Shown here in pieces: positions 40,202-52,349 of a stretch of DNA of 64,000 bases. The notes beneath the pieces were generated by a model that ran no database searches, was not told the origin of the DNA, and saw nothing but the letters and a program-made list of their open reading frames with translations. Every line of letters begins with the position of its first letter. Position 1 is the stretch's first letter. The DNA is from Meandrina meandrites (lineage: Eukaryota; Cnidaria; Anthozoa; Scleractinia; Meandrinidae), in the NCBI GenBank assembly GCA_963693305.1, contig OY855903.1, positions 36,607,751 through 36,671,750 of the forward strand, written 5' to 3'. A program made the position numbers and the translations under genes.

Positions 40202-43200
40202 ATGGCACTGTCATTGGAAAAATGTATGGACAAGTTAACTGAAGCTAACTTAGAACAAAGCACTGTAAGCAAACAATTGTTTGTCTCAGGACAACTTCCA
40301 AAACTTACCATTTCAGTGTTCAATGGTGACCCCTTGCAGTACCCTGTATGGAAGAGTGTGTTCAATGCTCTAGTAGACTCCAGACCTCTGGAAGCAGACA
40401 TCAAGTTGAATATGTTGAATCAGTATGTAACTGGAAAGCCAAAACAAGTTGTGGAACACTATCTTCTGATTGGAACAGAAGATGCTTACCAGAAGGCCAG
40501 ATCTGTACTACACGAAAGGTATGGAAACTGTAATGTTGTGAGTACAGCATTTATTAACAAGTTAGAGAATTGGCCTAAGATAGGTTACAAAGATGCGACC
40601 ACCTTGAGAGAGTTCTCAGATTTGCTAGATAAGATCTTGGCAGCAAAGGAAACCATCTCAGGACTTTCCATCCTAGACTATGCAAAGGAGAATGTAAAGC
40701 TATTAGCTAAACTTCCTTACCACCTTGAGATTAAGTGGAGAGATGTAATTAAGCAATGGAGACACAACCATGGTAAAGCAAGTTACCCCACCTTTCTCAA
40801 GTTTGCTGATTTCATCAGAGATGCAGCAGAAAAGGCAAACATCCCAGAGCTAGAGAGCCTGTCCACATTAACCAATCCTAAAGTTAACAAAAATCCGAAA
40901 CCGAAGTCAAAGAATGACGAGGGTAGTTCCCTGTCTACATCAGCCAAAGGCAGTGGTGACCGTGAACCAGATCCTAGTAGTTCTAGTAAATCACAACGCC
41001 CCGGCCCAACCAACTTGAACAAGTGCCTGTTCTGTGGTGCAGTACACAAGTTAGACAACTGCACTGATTTCAGTAAAAAGCCTTTCAGTCAAAGGAGAGA
41101 CTTCTTCTTCCGTGAACGTTTATGTATGGGCTGTGCAGCCAGTAGGAGTCACCAGGTAGCAAACTGCAAAGGGAGATTGAAATGTAAAACTTGCTCAGGA
41201 ATGCATCCCACCTGCCTTCACAAAGAACAAACACAGGACAGTGCGGCTGTCTCGAATTGTTTGAGTGTATGCCAACTTCCAGATCAAAGCGGTGGATTTG
41301 ATCACACTATGATTGTACCAGTGTGGGTCAGGCCAGTGGGAGAGCCGGAAAGGGAAATTCTGCAGTATGCACTCCTTGACGACCATTCAAATGTCAGTTT
41401 CGTATCTCAAACTCTGTGTGAACGGTTCAACTTACAAGGCCCGATAACTGAGTTATTGCTGACAACGATGCAACAGCAGAATGCACGTGTAAAAACTAGA
41501 AAGATATCTGGTCTAGAAGTTCTGGATTATCACAGGGAGTGTGTTGTAAAGATGCCAGTGGCCTTTACTCGTGAACTTGTTTCCGCCAATCGATCACAGA
41601 TTCCAAAACCTGAAGTGGCTAGAGAATGGCAACATCTGAAACCCATTGCTGAGAAGTTGACACCATACCATCCAGACGCAGAGATTTCTATCCTGATTGG
41701 AAACAACTGTCTGAAAGCTATCCGACCAAGAGAAATAGTTGCCGGTGAAGATGACGAGCCGTATGCTCAAAGAACTATACTTGGTTGGGGAGTGATTGGA
41801 AGAGTCTGCAAGTCGCGTGACGAAGAGGGTGGAGATACTGGTGTCTGAAATAGAGTTGTAGCCTCTGAAACCCATAATCGATTTGCATTCTCTACGAAAG
41901 CCAAGGAGATCATCAACCCAGAGAATGTTCTCCGTGTGTTGGAAACTGACTTTGTTGAGACAAGTACCAAGAACAAACCATATTCCGTGGAAGATGAAAG
42001 ATTTCTAAGAATTCTAGAGGACGGAGTGAAGAAACAACCAGATGGACACTATGAAATGCCGCTTCCATTGAAGTCAGACAATGTGTCTCTTCCCAACAAC
42101 CGCCAGCTCGCTGTGAAGAGATGGAACCAACTGAATGCCAGATTCAAGAAGAATCCGAAGTTCTTCGCAGACTACCAGATCTTTATGAAGGACTTGATTT
42201 CTCATTGTGCAGAAAAAGTTCCAGTAGATCGTCTTGAGGTGCAAGATGGTAAAGTCAATTACGTGCCACATACAGGAGTCTATCATCCAAAGAAGCCGGG
42301 TCAGATAAGGGTGGTGTTTGATTGTTCAGCCCAGTTTAACGGAGTCAGCCTCAACGACTACTTGCTTCAAGGTCCTGAATTTATGAACGATCTGCTAGGC
42401 ATCCTGTGTCGTTTCCGCCAGGAAAACGTTGCATTTATGATGGACATCAAGAACATGTTCCATCAGTTCGTGGTTACCGAAGAACACAGAGACCTGTTGC
42501 GTTTCCTATGGTGGCTTGATGGGGACCCATCAAGGGATGTAGTCGAGTACCGTATGAAGGTTCATCTGTTTGGCGCCATTAGTTCCCCGGGTTGTGCAAA
42601 CTTTGGGCTAAGGCCAATGATGGAGAAGAAGAGTTCGGTGCAGATGCAGCTGCGTTCATACGGAAAAACTTTTATGTAGATGATGGCCTTAAATCCGTGC
42701 CAACAGTGCCTGAAGCCATCGAGTTGATCAAGGCCAGTCAAGCCATTTGTGAGAAAGCCGGTCTCAGATTGCACAAGATAGTGTCTAACAAGAAAGAAGT
42801 TCTTGAAGCCATCCCGGTTGAGGACCATTCAAAGGGAATCAAGGAACTGAACTTAGCCGTAGATCCTTTGCCTATTGAGAGAGCCCTAGGCGTGATGTTG
42901 TGCGTGGAAAACGACAGTTTTCAGTTCCGTATCGAACTTCGTGATCACCCTTTGACTCGAAGAGGTGTCTTATCGACTATTGGCTCCATCTATGATCCTA
43001 ATGGTTACATAGCCCCCGTGACACTCAAAGGAAAGCAGATACTCCAGCAGATGTGCAGAGGCAAATTGGACTGGGATAACCCCATTCCTGAGTACTTACA
43101 CCCCCAGTGGGAGAAGTGGCGGCAAGAAATCATAGAGCTGGAGAAACTGGAGATACAGCGATGTTTCAAGCCAAACGACTTTGGCCCAGTGAAAGCTGCG

Positions 43201-44988
43201 GAGATGCACTACTTTTCAGATGCTTCAATGGAGGGTTATGGTCAGTGCTCTTATCTAAGACTGATTAACCAGCACGACCAAGTCCATTGCTCTTTCGTTG
43301 TTGGAAAGACATGGGTAACCCCTCTAAACCACAAGACTATCCCAAGGTTGGAGTTGGCTGCTGCTACCATGTCCGCAAAAATGAGTGAGTTCGTGAGAAG
43401 TGAATTAGAGTACCCAGAGTTCCAAGAGTTCTTCTGGACGGATAGCCGAGTAGTTCTCGGATACATTCACAACGAAGCTAAAAGGTTCCATGTTTACGTC
43501 GCTAACAGAGTACAGCAGATCCGTGACCTAACTGATCCTAATTCATGGTTCTACGTTGAGACAAACAGCAACAACGCAGATGAAGCATCAAGAGGACTCA
43601 CAGCAAGGCAGCTGGTAGAATCTTCACATTGGCTAACTGGTCCAGAATTTCTGTGGGAAAGCGGAACCTTTAAACCTGAAAATGTAGAGGTGTCTCCACT
43701 TCAGGAGTCCGACCCAGAGGTGAAGAAAGCGTCTGTATTGAGTACGGAAGTCAAGAATGTTCCATTTCCTGCTCACTTCGAGACCTGCAGACTAGATGGT
43801 GGATCCAGCTGGCACCAAGCAGTGAAGGTCATAGCTCTATGTCTACGACTGAAGTCTAAATTTCAAAGAAGAGAAGTTAAGAAGCCCGAGAAACCAGTAA
43901 CAAAGTCAAGCACAGAAGTTGAGAAATCAGTGCTAAAGGTTACACTACCAGAGTTTCAAGAGGCAGAGAAGACCATCATCAGGTGTTTGCAGTACGAACA
44001 TTTCCATGTGGAACTTCAAATTCTCTACGACCTGAATGTGACTGACGGAGAGACGAACAGAGTTCAAGCTAGGAAACGAAACCAAGAGTTACGAAGGACC
44101 AGTTCACTTTACAAACTGGATCCGTTTGTGGACCAGGACAGTCTAATTCGCGTTGGTGGTCGTATCAGAAGAGCAGATGTACCAGTTGATGTAAAGCATC
44201 CAGTTATCATTCCACGAAAGGGACATTTGACTGAACTGTTGATTAAACATCATCACCAGAAAGTGAACCACATGGGTCGTGGGATGACGCATAGTGAGCT
44301 GCGCCAAAGTGGCTACTGGTTGATTAACGGATCATCGGGAGTAGCAAGATTCATATCAGGCTGTGTGACCTGTAGACGACTACGAAGACCCACAGAGCTG
44401 CAGAAGATGGCCTGCCTTCCTGAGGACAGGCTTGAGCCAGCACCTCAAGGAAAGAAGAAGTGAAGTCAAACGCTATGGAGTGTTGTTTACGTGTATGGGG
44501 TCAAGAAGTGTTCATTTGGAGACTGCCAATTCACTGGACAGTTCTTCTTTCATCAACGCATTGAGTCGTTTCTTGAATCGGAGGGGTGCCGTGAGACAGC
44601 TGAGGTCTGACCAAGGCACTAATTTCGACGGGGCATGAAATGAACTGAAAGCAGCATTGTCTGACGTGAATCAAGATCACGTTCAAGAGTATTTGCTAAG
44701 GAATGGATGTGAGTGGATCCCTTTCAAAATGAACCCGCCTCATTGTAGTCACATGGGAGGAACCTGGGAACGTTTTATTCGCAGTGTGCGCAATGCATTG
44801 GAACCACTGCTATCAAAGGCTGGGAGCCAACTTGATGATGAGACTTTGCAAACACTTATGACAGAAGTCGAGTGCACTATTAATTCGAGACCTCTCAGTG
44901 TTGATTACCTATGTGATGCAGAGGCACCAGAGCCATTAACACCAAACCATCTTCTCACTATGAAACCTAAACAAGTGCTACCTCCTCC
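40202..44988 (+). pseudogene. BEL/Pao gag-pol: protease, RT, RNase H, integrase
   Basis: Domains in order: a DUF1759-type gag domain (LPKLTISVFNGDPLQYPVW, RYGNCNVVSTAFINKL); Cys-rich knuckles (CLFCGAVHKLDNC, CMGCAASRSHQVANC, CKTCSGMHPTC); and an A17-type aspartic protease (YALLDDHSNVSFV, near residue 393). A TGA at 41846-41848 follows. Then comes RT with RVVFDCSAQFNGVSLNDYLL, MMDIKNMFHQF and NFYVDDGLKS (the YVDD pair at 42674-42685, after a frameshift near 42610), and an RNase H-like part (YFSDASMEGYGQCSY, IPRLELAAATMSAKM, FWTDSRVVLGYI, NADEASRGL). The integrase keeps its zinc finger (HHQKVNHMG ... CVTCRRL), LRSDQGTNF and MGGTWERFIRSV, but the block holding its first Asp is deleted near 44455, and a TGA lies at 44636-44638. 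Confidence 0.88.
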
Positions 44989-46094
44989 AATAATGTTGGA
45001 AAGGGGCAAATGCTCACTTCCTTAAGACGCATGTGACTGGCACTCTTTCCCACAGCAATGGCTTGGATTTGATGTGTTGGCCGCAATATGCAAATCCAAC
45101 CACCAATGCAATGTTGTCAACATTTCGGCATATAATCAAACTGGTGAGAACTTTGTAAAATATGCTAAAAAGCTTTCCACATGAAAACGTTGAAAGTGTT
45201 TAGATAAATCAAGACGTTAGATGTTATGGTGGACCCAGGACATCTGCTGAAAATATGGAAAGAAAACCACGAGAAAACGCTTTCTATTTGTTCAGGTTTC
45301 CAGATTTAAAAGAAAGGTGCTAGTAAATGATATGTGATTTCAAATTTTTCAGCTTAAATTCTCTTTTTAACTTTTAGGTATAAATGGTGTAAAAATGGCC
45401 TCTTCTGATAGGTCTTAATGGTAAAACGGATGGAGTAACTCTATTCAAATAATGCTTTTGTACTTACCATTGAAAGGAACCCAAATGTGTTCTATGTTAT
45501 GATCTGTTGCTTTCTTTAAAGAGGGGAAGCTTACCCCCGGTCCTATACCTTGATGAGTAAATTGTAACTGTCCTTTAATTATACTGTCTGCCTGAAAGAA
45601 CTTAAAATGCTGAGGCTTTAGCACAGATCGCCTGTGTACATTAGAAAGAGCTGTAGCAAACTATTTTTTCCCAGAATTGCAAAATTATATTTAATAATAA
45701 TGCTACAGTGGCATCCCGATTTCTCAAGCCCTGGGTTTCTCAAACCAAGCCTCATTTCCCCTGGATTTGTGTCACTCAAGCTCTATAATTTCACCCACAA
45801 TTTCTCAAACCCTCGATTTATCGAAACTCCAACTAGCTTTGGCTCCTATGGGACAAATAATGAACCTCGATAACTCAAACCTGCAAAAATCTTGAGACCA
45901 CTTAGTGTGGATTTCAATTATATTCAAGCCTTTAAACAAATTGACACTTCCTATGCATTTTAATCACACAACAAGCAAGCCACAAATTTAATTGTTTTTC
46001 TGAAGCTGTTGTCGCAAGACATCAATAGTTTTGGTTGTCCCCTTGAAATGAAGAGTGCATGGTACTTGCATGCCTTCGTCATCCCCAAAGTTAA
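44989..46094 (+). repeat. Repeat A, copy 2, truncating BEL integrase
   Basis: BEL integrase text ends at KPKQVLPPP, and from AATAATGTTGG onward the sequence matches 34092-35227 closely. The copy differs by a deletion relative to copy 1 near 45378-45395 and by scattered substitutions (for example CGGCATATAATC for CGGCACATAATC). Past 46094 it continues with sequence (AACAGCTTTGC) not found after copy 1. Confidence 0.85.
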
Positions 46095-46099
46095 CAGCT

Positions 46100-47300
46100 T
46101 TGCATCTCACCATAGCAGTGCATGGGTAGAAATCCTTCCAGGAATTCATTAATTATACCACCCTCTCTCATCACCTTCTGGTCACATGCCTCCTTGTTTG
46201 TTTGTCCGTTCGTTCTGCCAGTCGGGTTTCTGCTTCTGTTTCTGATTACCCTTTATTGAGCATTCAAGATCTTTGCAATGTCTGCAGCTGCCGGAAAAAG
46301 AAAGACAAAGGTACTGACTTTACCATCGGGTTCTCAATATGATCTTCCCCTTCTTCAAGCAGCGGGAAACGACAAGTATGCTGACTCCATCAGGATCGGG
46401 AGGAAAAAAGAGCAGGCAGAGGGGGACTGGGGAGAAGGAGGGAGGGCCTGCAATAAAAGCCGTCTCTTTGGCACTTCCACCCACTTCGTTTGCATAATTT
46501 GATTAACTCTACTATCATTTCAACATCCAATGAAAATTAGGTGTGCGCTTTTACACATGACTGATTACACGCAGGAATTAATTGCAAAGGCGTGAAAAAA
46601 AATTTTTTTCTTAGCAGCGTGCTACGCTAAAGTAAATCCTCACACAGAATGTCAACTCCAACAAAGCCTGGTAAATGAGGTAGAAAGCCAAAGAGACATT
46701 CGAAATAACAACTGCAGATTTGTGGAGCAGGTTTTGCCTCTGACGGAGCAAGTGTGTCCCTTTGAAAATTTATTTACGCCTTCTAGAAGAGAAGAAAGTG
46801 CAGGGCTTATTTTAGTGGAGTCTTGCAGTCAATTGGGCTTCCTTTATCATGAAACCAAAACTTATCAGAACGGGTCTGCAGACCTTGTGGCCGCAAAATT
46901 TGGAATGCAGCCAAAATATACAGTTTTATTGAGGCTTTATTAACTGATGAAGATTTAAACGGGGAAGCGGGCTGCGAAGATCGAAGCAAACGACAGCTTC
47001 CTGCGACTGTTACACCGGAAAGAAGACACGCAAAATAAAAACTCAACGACAGCAAACAGAATGCCGTTCAGACCATTCAGGCTGGAAAGGCTAGTTCTAG
47101 GAAGGCCTTGTTTACCGAGAACTTTGCCAGGAGTAGTTCTCAGAGCACAGAATCGATCAGCGATATCGACACGTTTTCGACAGAGCAAGTAACACCTGCT
47201 GCTGAACAAGATGCCGACGTAATATTGACGATATAGAGGGAAAATCAAGCTCCCAGCTCAACGTACTCATCGTAAATCCAACACAGGACGAAATGATGAA
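46100..47300. other. Unassigned sequence, weak open frames only
   Basis: A 74-codon frame at 46278-46502 begins MSAAAGKRKTKVLTLPSG, and another at 46722-46943 (FENLFTPSRREESAGL) has balanced composition, but neither shows a known motif or good splice sites. They could be exon relics. Nothing else is supported here. Confidence 0.3.
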
Positions 47301-47319
47301 TTTACTCACCTTTAAGAGA

Positions 47320-47800
47320 AAATTAAATGTCACTTAAAGATACCAAAAATCTTTAAGTTGAGACGAAAATACTCTTAAATATCTTAAACTAAATGAGCAC
47401 CTTTAAGATGTGTTCAAGAGCATATAAGTTATCTTAAATTCAACTTTCTATGTTTACGAAAAAAGTACACTTAAGTTGACCCTGCAAAGGTTTCTTAAAT
47501 TTAAAAAAACCTTTAACAAACTTTAATTTGACACTTAAAGCTTGGTAAATATATGCGAATATTTAATTGACAACAATTACATATTCTTAAAGGTGAGGAA
47601 AATATTTTTTCTTGGAATTTCATTAAGTAAACTTTAATTATGCACTTAAAGCGAATTAAACATATAACACTATTTAAGTAACAACAATTAAATATTCTTA
47701 AAAGTTAGGGAAATAAATTTTCTTGGCAGTTCATTTAGGAAACTTTAATTTGCCACTTAAAGCGAAGTGTAAAAATGATCAATTCACTAATTACCTTTAA
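47320..47800. repeat. AT-rich tract with a 111-bp tandem repeat
   Basis: Units start at 47518, 47629 and 47740 (the last partial), each opening AAACTTTAATT and containing CACTTAAAG, AACAATTA-ATATTCTTAAA and a TTTTCTTGG block. The exact 111-bp spacing between starts shows a tandem array of about 2.4 units. The surrounding 200 bp are rich in the same CTTAAA/TTTAAG words as the tract at 12.3-12.6 kb. Confidence 0.8.
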
Positions 47801-48258
47801 TTTGGTTTCGGAAATCGACTTTAATATGACGTTTTGTGAACTAACTATGATAAACGAAAATAATAACGAATTTAAGTCTCGCTATTAGACTTACCAACAA
47901 CTTTCTACATTATGTCAATAAACAGCATTGGGAAAACTAATTGCAATAGAATCTCAATAACTCGAACCATAGTACTTGTCGCTAACTCGACGCAAAAGAA
48001 ATTTGCTGCATGCAGTGAGCTGATCATGAATTGTTCTAATTTGGCACATCACAAAGAAAAATATATATACCATACGATTTTAAAAGAATGAAATCGAACT
48101 AAAAAGTTCGAGAAAACCACCTTTGTGATTATTGCCTTACGAGTTTGGTGTAGCGAGCTCAACAAAAACAGTTTAAGGTATAAAGTTAAGTATTCAAAAG
48201 TAAGAAAGATCTAATTAGTGTCAGCGGTAAAGGCTACTTTCAAAACAGAGATCGGCGG

Positions 48259-48770
48259 TCAATTTTTTGGTGACTTAGCCAAAGCATTTTTTACATTAAC
48301 GTCAATGTTTCCAAACTTGAGAATCTTGTAAACACTCTTGATAAGAAAAGCTAACGCGTAAACATCACTCGCAATAGACGGCTTTCCTGTTCCATCTACT
48401 AGTTCAGGGGCAACATAAGAGTCTTTCTAAAGTTCCCTGAGATGCGCCGGTTTGGCCACTGGAGACTTTGCTTTTTCTACTAGCATGCTTTTCCCAAAAT
48501 TGATGATAACAGGGTGCAGCTGCTCATCTTCCCGCTTTTCTGGTACAATATTGTTACCTTTGAGATCGTTGTGGACATAGCCACAAGAATGAATATATTC
48601 CAAAGCGTCCGCCGTTTTGTGGTTTCGAGCACGTCATCACTGGTGCAATTTTATTTCACTTTTTACGTGCAAAAATAGCTTTTTGATCAAATGGTCACTT
48701 AGCTGTTTCTCGCTCCAAAACATTTCAAGCTCGTCATTTGTTAGACCCAGTGCCTTGTTTGGACGACCAT
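48259..48770 (-). pseudogene. Protein kinase-like relic
   Basis: The minus strand reads LTNDELEMFWSEKQLSDHLI, then two stops near 48648, then TADALEYIHSCGYVHNDLKG, NNIVPEK, PVIINFGKSMLVEKAK, an in-frame TAG at 48427-48429, and SYVAPELVDGTGKPSIASDV, YALAFLIKSVYKIL. The H-x-D-L-K-x-x-N catalytic loop is kept (as HND, Asp codon 48565-48567), but the metal-binding DFG is NFG. The APE-like motif (APEL) and the following SDVYALAF helix are kinase C-lobe features. Stops and the lost DFG Asp indicate a dead copy. Confidence 0.68.
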
Positions 48771-49049
48771 CTTTACCTGACAGCCTTAGTTCCTATCATT
48801 TTGCGATTTTTCAAACATTACAACTTCACGCCGGTTTAAGTGTGTCTTTCTGAAATGGGTGATACTGCTGGATTTTTTTGCTTGAAGGCTCAGTTTATTC
48901 CTTTGGGCATTACCTTCGGCAGTTGCTGAAAACGTGTCGGACACTTTCGGTTTTATTCGTTTCGAAAAAGGTGAGATATTTTGGAAGAAGACCAGGAAAC
49001 AGGCGGAAGCGACTTCAAAAGACTGGAACAATAGCGCAATTAAGCTACC

Positions 49050-50030
49050 TTGAGTGAACGGAGTTGCGAACGTATCCTTTTGTTCTTAAACTTGTAAATG
49101 AACTCCAGATGTAATCTGCAGACATTTCGTGGATTCGTTTTTTTTGGCGGTGTATTTTGAGCTTTCATATGTCTTTACCAATAAAGAGCGTTTTGATAGC
49201 TTTAAAAAGAGATCTTGAACGAGTTACTTTGATCGCCATAGGGGAGATTAGTTTTGTTTATTGCCGAACGGCGGGCCCGATTCGCGAAGTTAATTATTAT
49301 GCGTAGCCATGATCTTCTGACTCACGTTTTGTTCAACGCAGCGCGCGTTGAATCGAATGCCTAGATCGTTTTAATGACTTTAAACTTTTCCTCTTGGCTA
49401 CAAGTATTTAATCAAAGGAGTTCTAAAAGCATATAAAAGAGATATAAATGAGAATTCATTTCTCTGCACAACCCGAGTGAGTGGTTTGTTTACAACTCGG
49501 GCGCGCGGGCCCGCTAACCTTTGAAGTGTTGTCTTGAACGTCTTTGAAGTAGTCTGTTCCCCCAGAATAAAAGAAAAATTATTTTATCAGTTTTATTTCC
49601 GAACAACAAAGCAATTAAAACCTTGCATTATGTGTTTGTGAACGTGGGGAGCTCTATCTCTGGCCACGAATTAAGCCTTGCGTGCGCGTATTGTTGAAAT
49701 TCCGACAGTCGCCACGCTAACACACGAGTATACGCGCCGGTTTTTTGTTTATTTTCCGTCAAGAATCATCAAGCTTACTATAAATATTACTTTTGCTTAA
49801 TCGTGTGCCACGCCAAGTTTTTGTTTTAGACAGTCATTTACTAATTGAAAAGAAACGCATTTCTTTTATTGTTCGATTCGAATGAGTGCACTTAAATAAA
49901 CTTCATCTTTCTTATGCAAATACGGCCATGTTGTGATTCCATAAATAGTGCAAGCATTTGTTTGCGAATTCACTTCACAATTTTCGTCCTGTTCGCATGA
50001 GCTGACTGTTTGATCTGCTCTGGTTAATGT
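49050..50030. other. Upstream spacer of the next gene
   Basis: No coding is seen. Several GC-richer islands (AACGGCGGGCCCGATTCGCG near 49268, GGGCGCGCGGGCCCGC near 49499, CACGAGTATACGCGCCGG near 49722) stand out from the AT-rich surroundings and may belong to a promoter region for the gene starting at 50035. No defined factor site is claimed. Confidence 0.35.
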
Positions 50031-50034
50031 TGTG

Positions 50035-51921
50035 ATGGAGTTTAATGTTGGCGATTCTGTTGAAGCTGTCGATCAGTTGGGTATTTGGACCAAAGCAAAA
50101 GTTGTCAGCAAGGCGGATAGCTCAATTGTTGTAAATTTTCCTCCATGGAGAGCTGAGTGGGATCGGGAGATTAACAACCCATCCGAAATCAGACAAGTAA
50201 CTGCAGAAGAAACGCTGATTCCTCGTCGTTTTGCAAACAACAAGGTAAGAATTCGAAGTAATCACTGCCTGTTTCTGGCTTTGTTTTATTTCTTTTGCGT
50301 GAAATCTAACTTGTTTATTTTGCTTTGCCTTCAGTTCCCAAACCTTAAGAAGCTTTTCCAAGGTGATGTTGTGTACATTAACGGCAAAGAAGTGAACGTT
50401 TTGCGGTCAGATCCTATCAGGAAATCGGTGAGTATGGACTATCTATGAATTCTCCCAATGTTGGCTCGTTAGAATGCGAAACATTATCCAGGTTTCCATC
50501 GTGAATTACCTTCTGAAAGTGTATTTATTTTCTCGTCACAAAAAAACTTCGGAAACGGGTCTAGTTGTTAAAGATGCGCGTTTATTCATTTGCTTTGATT
50601 TCCTTGGCAATGCAAATTTATATCTTGTAGTCGAATTTGTGAATCTGTTGGGAGAAGAGAAATTGGGCTTTGATCTCACTTCTTGTTAATCCTTTAATTA
50701 AGATTGTTTACCTGAATGAAATTGCTCCATTTTTTTCTCTTAAATACAAGTTTGCTGTGACGATCTTTTATATACAAAAGCTCTGAAATGGAGTAAATAA
50801 TGACAGAAAAAAAGTGTGTGGGAAATTGTGTTGTTCCAGAAAATACCCATTTTTGGTTTGAACCCCCTGGTCCTCAGTTTTGGTTCAAGTTTTCTTTAAT
50901 AAGTTTGTCTTCTGAGGTAAATTTCTTAAACTATTGATTCCAGACATGCATTTTACCACCATAGGTAACATCCTTTTAATCATTTTAGGTGACTGTTCAA
51001 CTTGAAGGAGAAACCTGTTATAATGTTTGGGAGGTAGAAGTGGCCAAACCTTTGGAGACGGTCCAAGAGAACAAACGGAAGAGGCAGAAGACCCAGAGGC
51101 ATGAGGCAGACAAAGAGTCAAACAGTGATGAGCCCTTACATGTACCACAAGGAGATGTCCAAGCCAGAAACAAGACAGTCGGTGAAACTACTGATTTGCA
51201 CTTTTACTTTTATGTCCATGACAGTGGCACTGTTTTGACAGTTGGATCCCTGTATTCTTTTGACTTTTGTAGAGATTCAGTTTTTATTTGTAAAGGTATC
51301 TCAAAAAACAAGGAAAATTTTAAGTTTGAGTTTTTGTTATGTTCTTTGGGGGAAGGCAAAGTTGATAGTATTGATGGAAGTGTTTGTTGTACATTGAATG
51401 ACATGAAACATGTTTTGTGTCGTTCCGATGTGGTTGTTGGCTCAAAAGCAAAGGGTGTAGTAGATAAAATTATTTGTGAGGGTTGGGATAGGGTTTTGTG
51501 TTGTCAGGTAAACAATTCTGAGAATGTTTCTTACTTGCTAGACTTAAGAAAGAGTTGTTTGGCTAGTCAAATACGTCAAGGTGTTTACTCTGGCATTTCA
51601 CGCAATGCCACGCGTCCTGCGCAGCCTATTCACCTTGGAGTATTTGATCCAATGTACGACTCTAGGATCTTGAGTCTAACAAGTGATAATCATTTTCAAG
51701 TCTCTTACTCGGGAAAGGACCTTGCCAAGTTAGACTCGTTGTTGGGATCAAAATGGGATATTAAAATCCTGGAGCCAGGAAATCCCTGTTCCCACTTTAA
51801 GTATGTTTGTAAAGTTAGATTTTTTGTCCACAGGCCCTCCATGGGCATACGCCTAAACTTTGTTTATTCTGAGTCTAACATTCCATTTTCTGCTAGTTAT
51901 CGAAGCATTTGTGCATACTAG
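50035..51921 (+). CDS. Three-exon gene, Tudor/chromo-barrel-like N-terminus
   Basis: Exon 1 is 50035-50246, ending at donor GTAAGA. Exon 2 is 50335-50428, between acceptor TTTGCCTTCAG and donor GTGAGT. Exon 3 is 50989-51921, after acceptor ATCATTTTAG. All joins are phase 0. Exon 1 encodes NVGDSVEAVDQLGIWTKAKV and VNFPPWRAEWDREI, a small beta-barrel pattern like Tudor, chromo-barrel or Agenet domains that read modified histones. Exon 2 (QGDVVYINGKEVNVLRSD) and the start of exon 3 (VTVQLEGETCYNVWEVEVAK) could form a second such barrel. A basic stretch (ENKRKRQKTQRHE), nuclear-signal-like, follows. The remaining 250 residues are unrecognised and Cys/Val/Ser-rich, ending SICAY. Two adjacent ATGs exist (50032, 50035). 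It converges with the gene at 54.8 kb. The splice sites and open frames suggest a real gene; function is unknown. Confidence 0.65.
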
Positions 51922-52029
51922 GGTCTTTCAAAAACATGTCTTTTGTTATTTACACAAGAAGGGGTCCAAAATTTTCAATTTTCTCAGGAGCAAAATTGAC
52001 TTGCCACGTTTGTTTTTGACGGGTCTGTC

Positions 52030-52225
52030 CATTTCATGAGTTCAAGTTTGAGTTCGAATTTCAAGTTGTGTTTGATTTCGAGTTAGACTTTTGAGTTCGA
52101 GTTAAAATATCAAGTTCAAGTTAAAATATCGAGTTTGAGTTGCTTGCGGTTAGCTCCACTCTGGTTTGCTTGCGGTTAGTTCCACTCTGGTTTGCTATTG
52201 CGGTTAGTTCCACTCCTAGTTGCTT
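52030..52225 (+). repeat. Short tandem repeats, about 11 and 26 bp
   Basis: GAGTTCGAGTT/CAAGTT-type words repeat through 52030-52140. About 3.5 copies of a 26-28 bp unit (TGCTTGCGGTTAGTTCCACT-like) follow at 52139-52225. They lie just past the 3' end of the gene at 50-51.9 kb. No coding is seen. Confidence 0.7.
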
Positions 52226-52349
52226 GCAGTTAGCTTTATTTATTATTTTGTTGTTAAGGGTGACATTATGCATGACCAACTGGGAAAATGTCACCCCATA
52301 ACTCGAAGTCCAAATTTCTAACTCAAACTCATAAATTCGATACACTCGT

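Larger units (their letters stand above)
36389..44988 (+). mobile_element. BEL/Pao LTR retrotransposon, 3' end missing
   Basis: The order is 5' LTR (36389-36682), a MITE, gag (37473-37900 and 39352-40198), then a pol-type frame with gag-like, protease, RT, RNase H and integrase parts (40202-44988). This layout and the motifs are those of BEL/Pao elements. A LINE splits gag. Lesions are a TAA at 40196-40198, a TGA at 41846-41848, a frameshift near 42610, a deletion near 44455 and a TGA at 44636-44638. The integrase C-terminus and the 3' LTR are replaced by repeat A copy 2. The element cannot move by itself. Confidence 0.88.

Noticed and set aside
34092..46094. Repeat A copies as the two LTRs of one retrotransposon
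   Set aside because: They lack TG...CA ends, lie outside the BEL 5' LTR, and copy 2 starts inside the integrase; the true LTR at 36389-36682 is unrelated.
46278..46502. Start of a Tigger transposase (KRKTKVLTL)
   Set aside because: The resemblance is limited to a few residues and no helix-turn-helix or DDE text follows.
47518..47800. CRISPR-like array
   Set aside because: The whole 111-bp unit is repeated without unique spacers, and the setting is eukaryotic.
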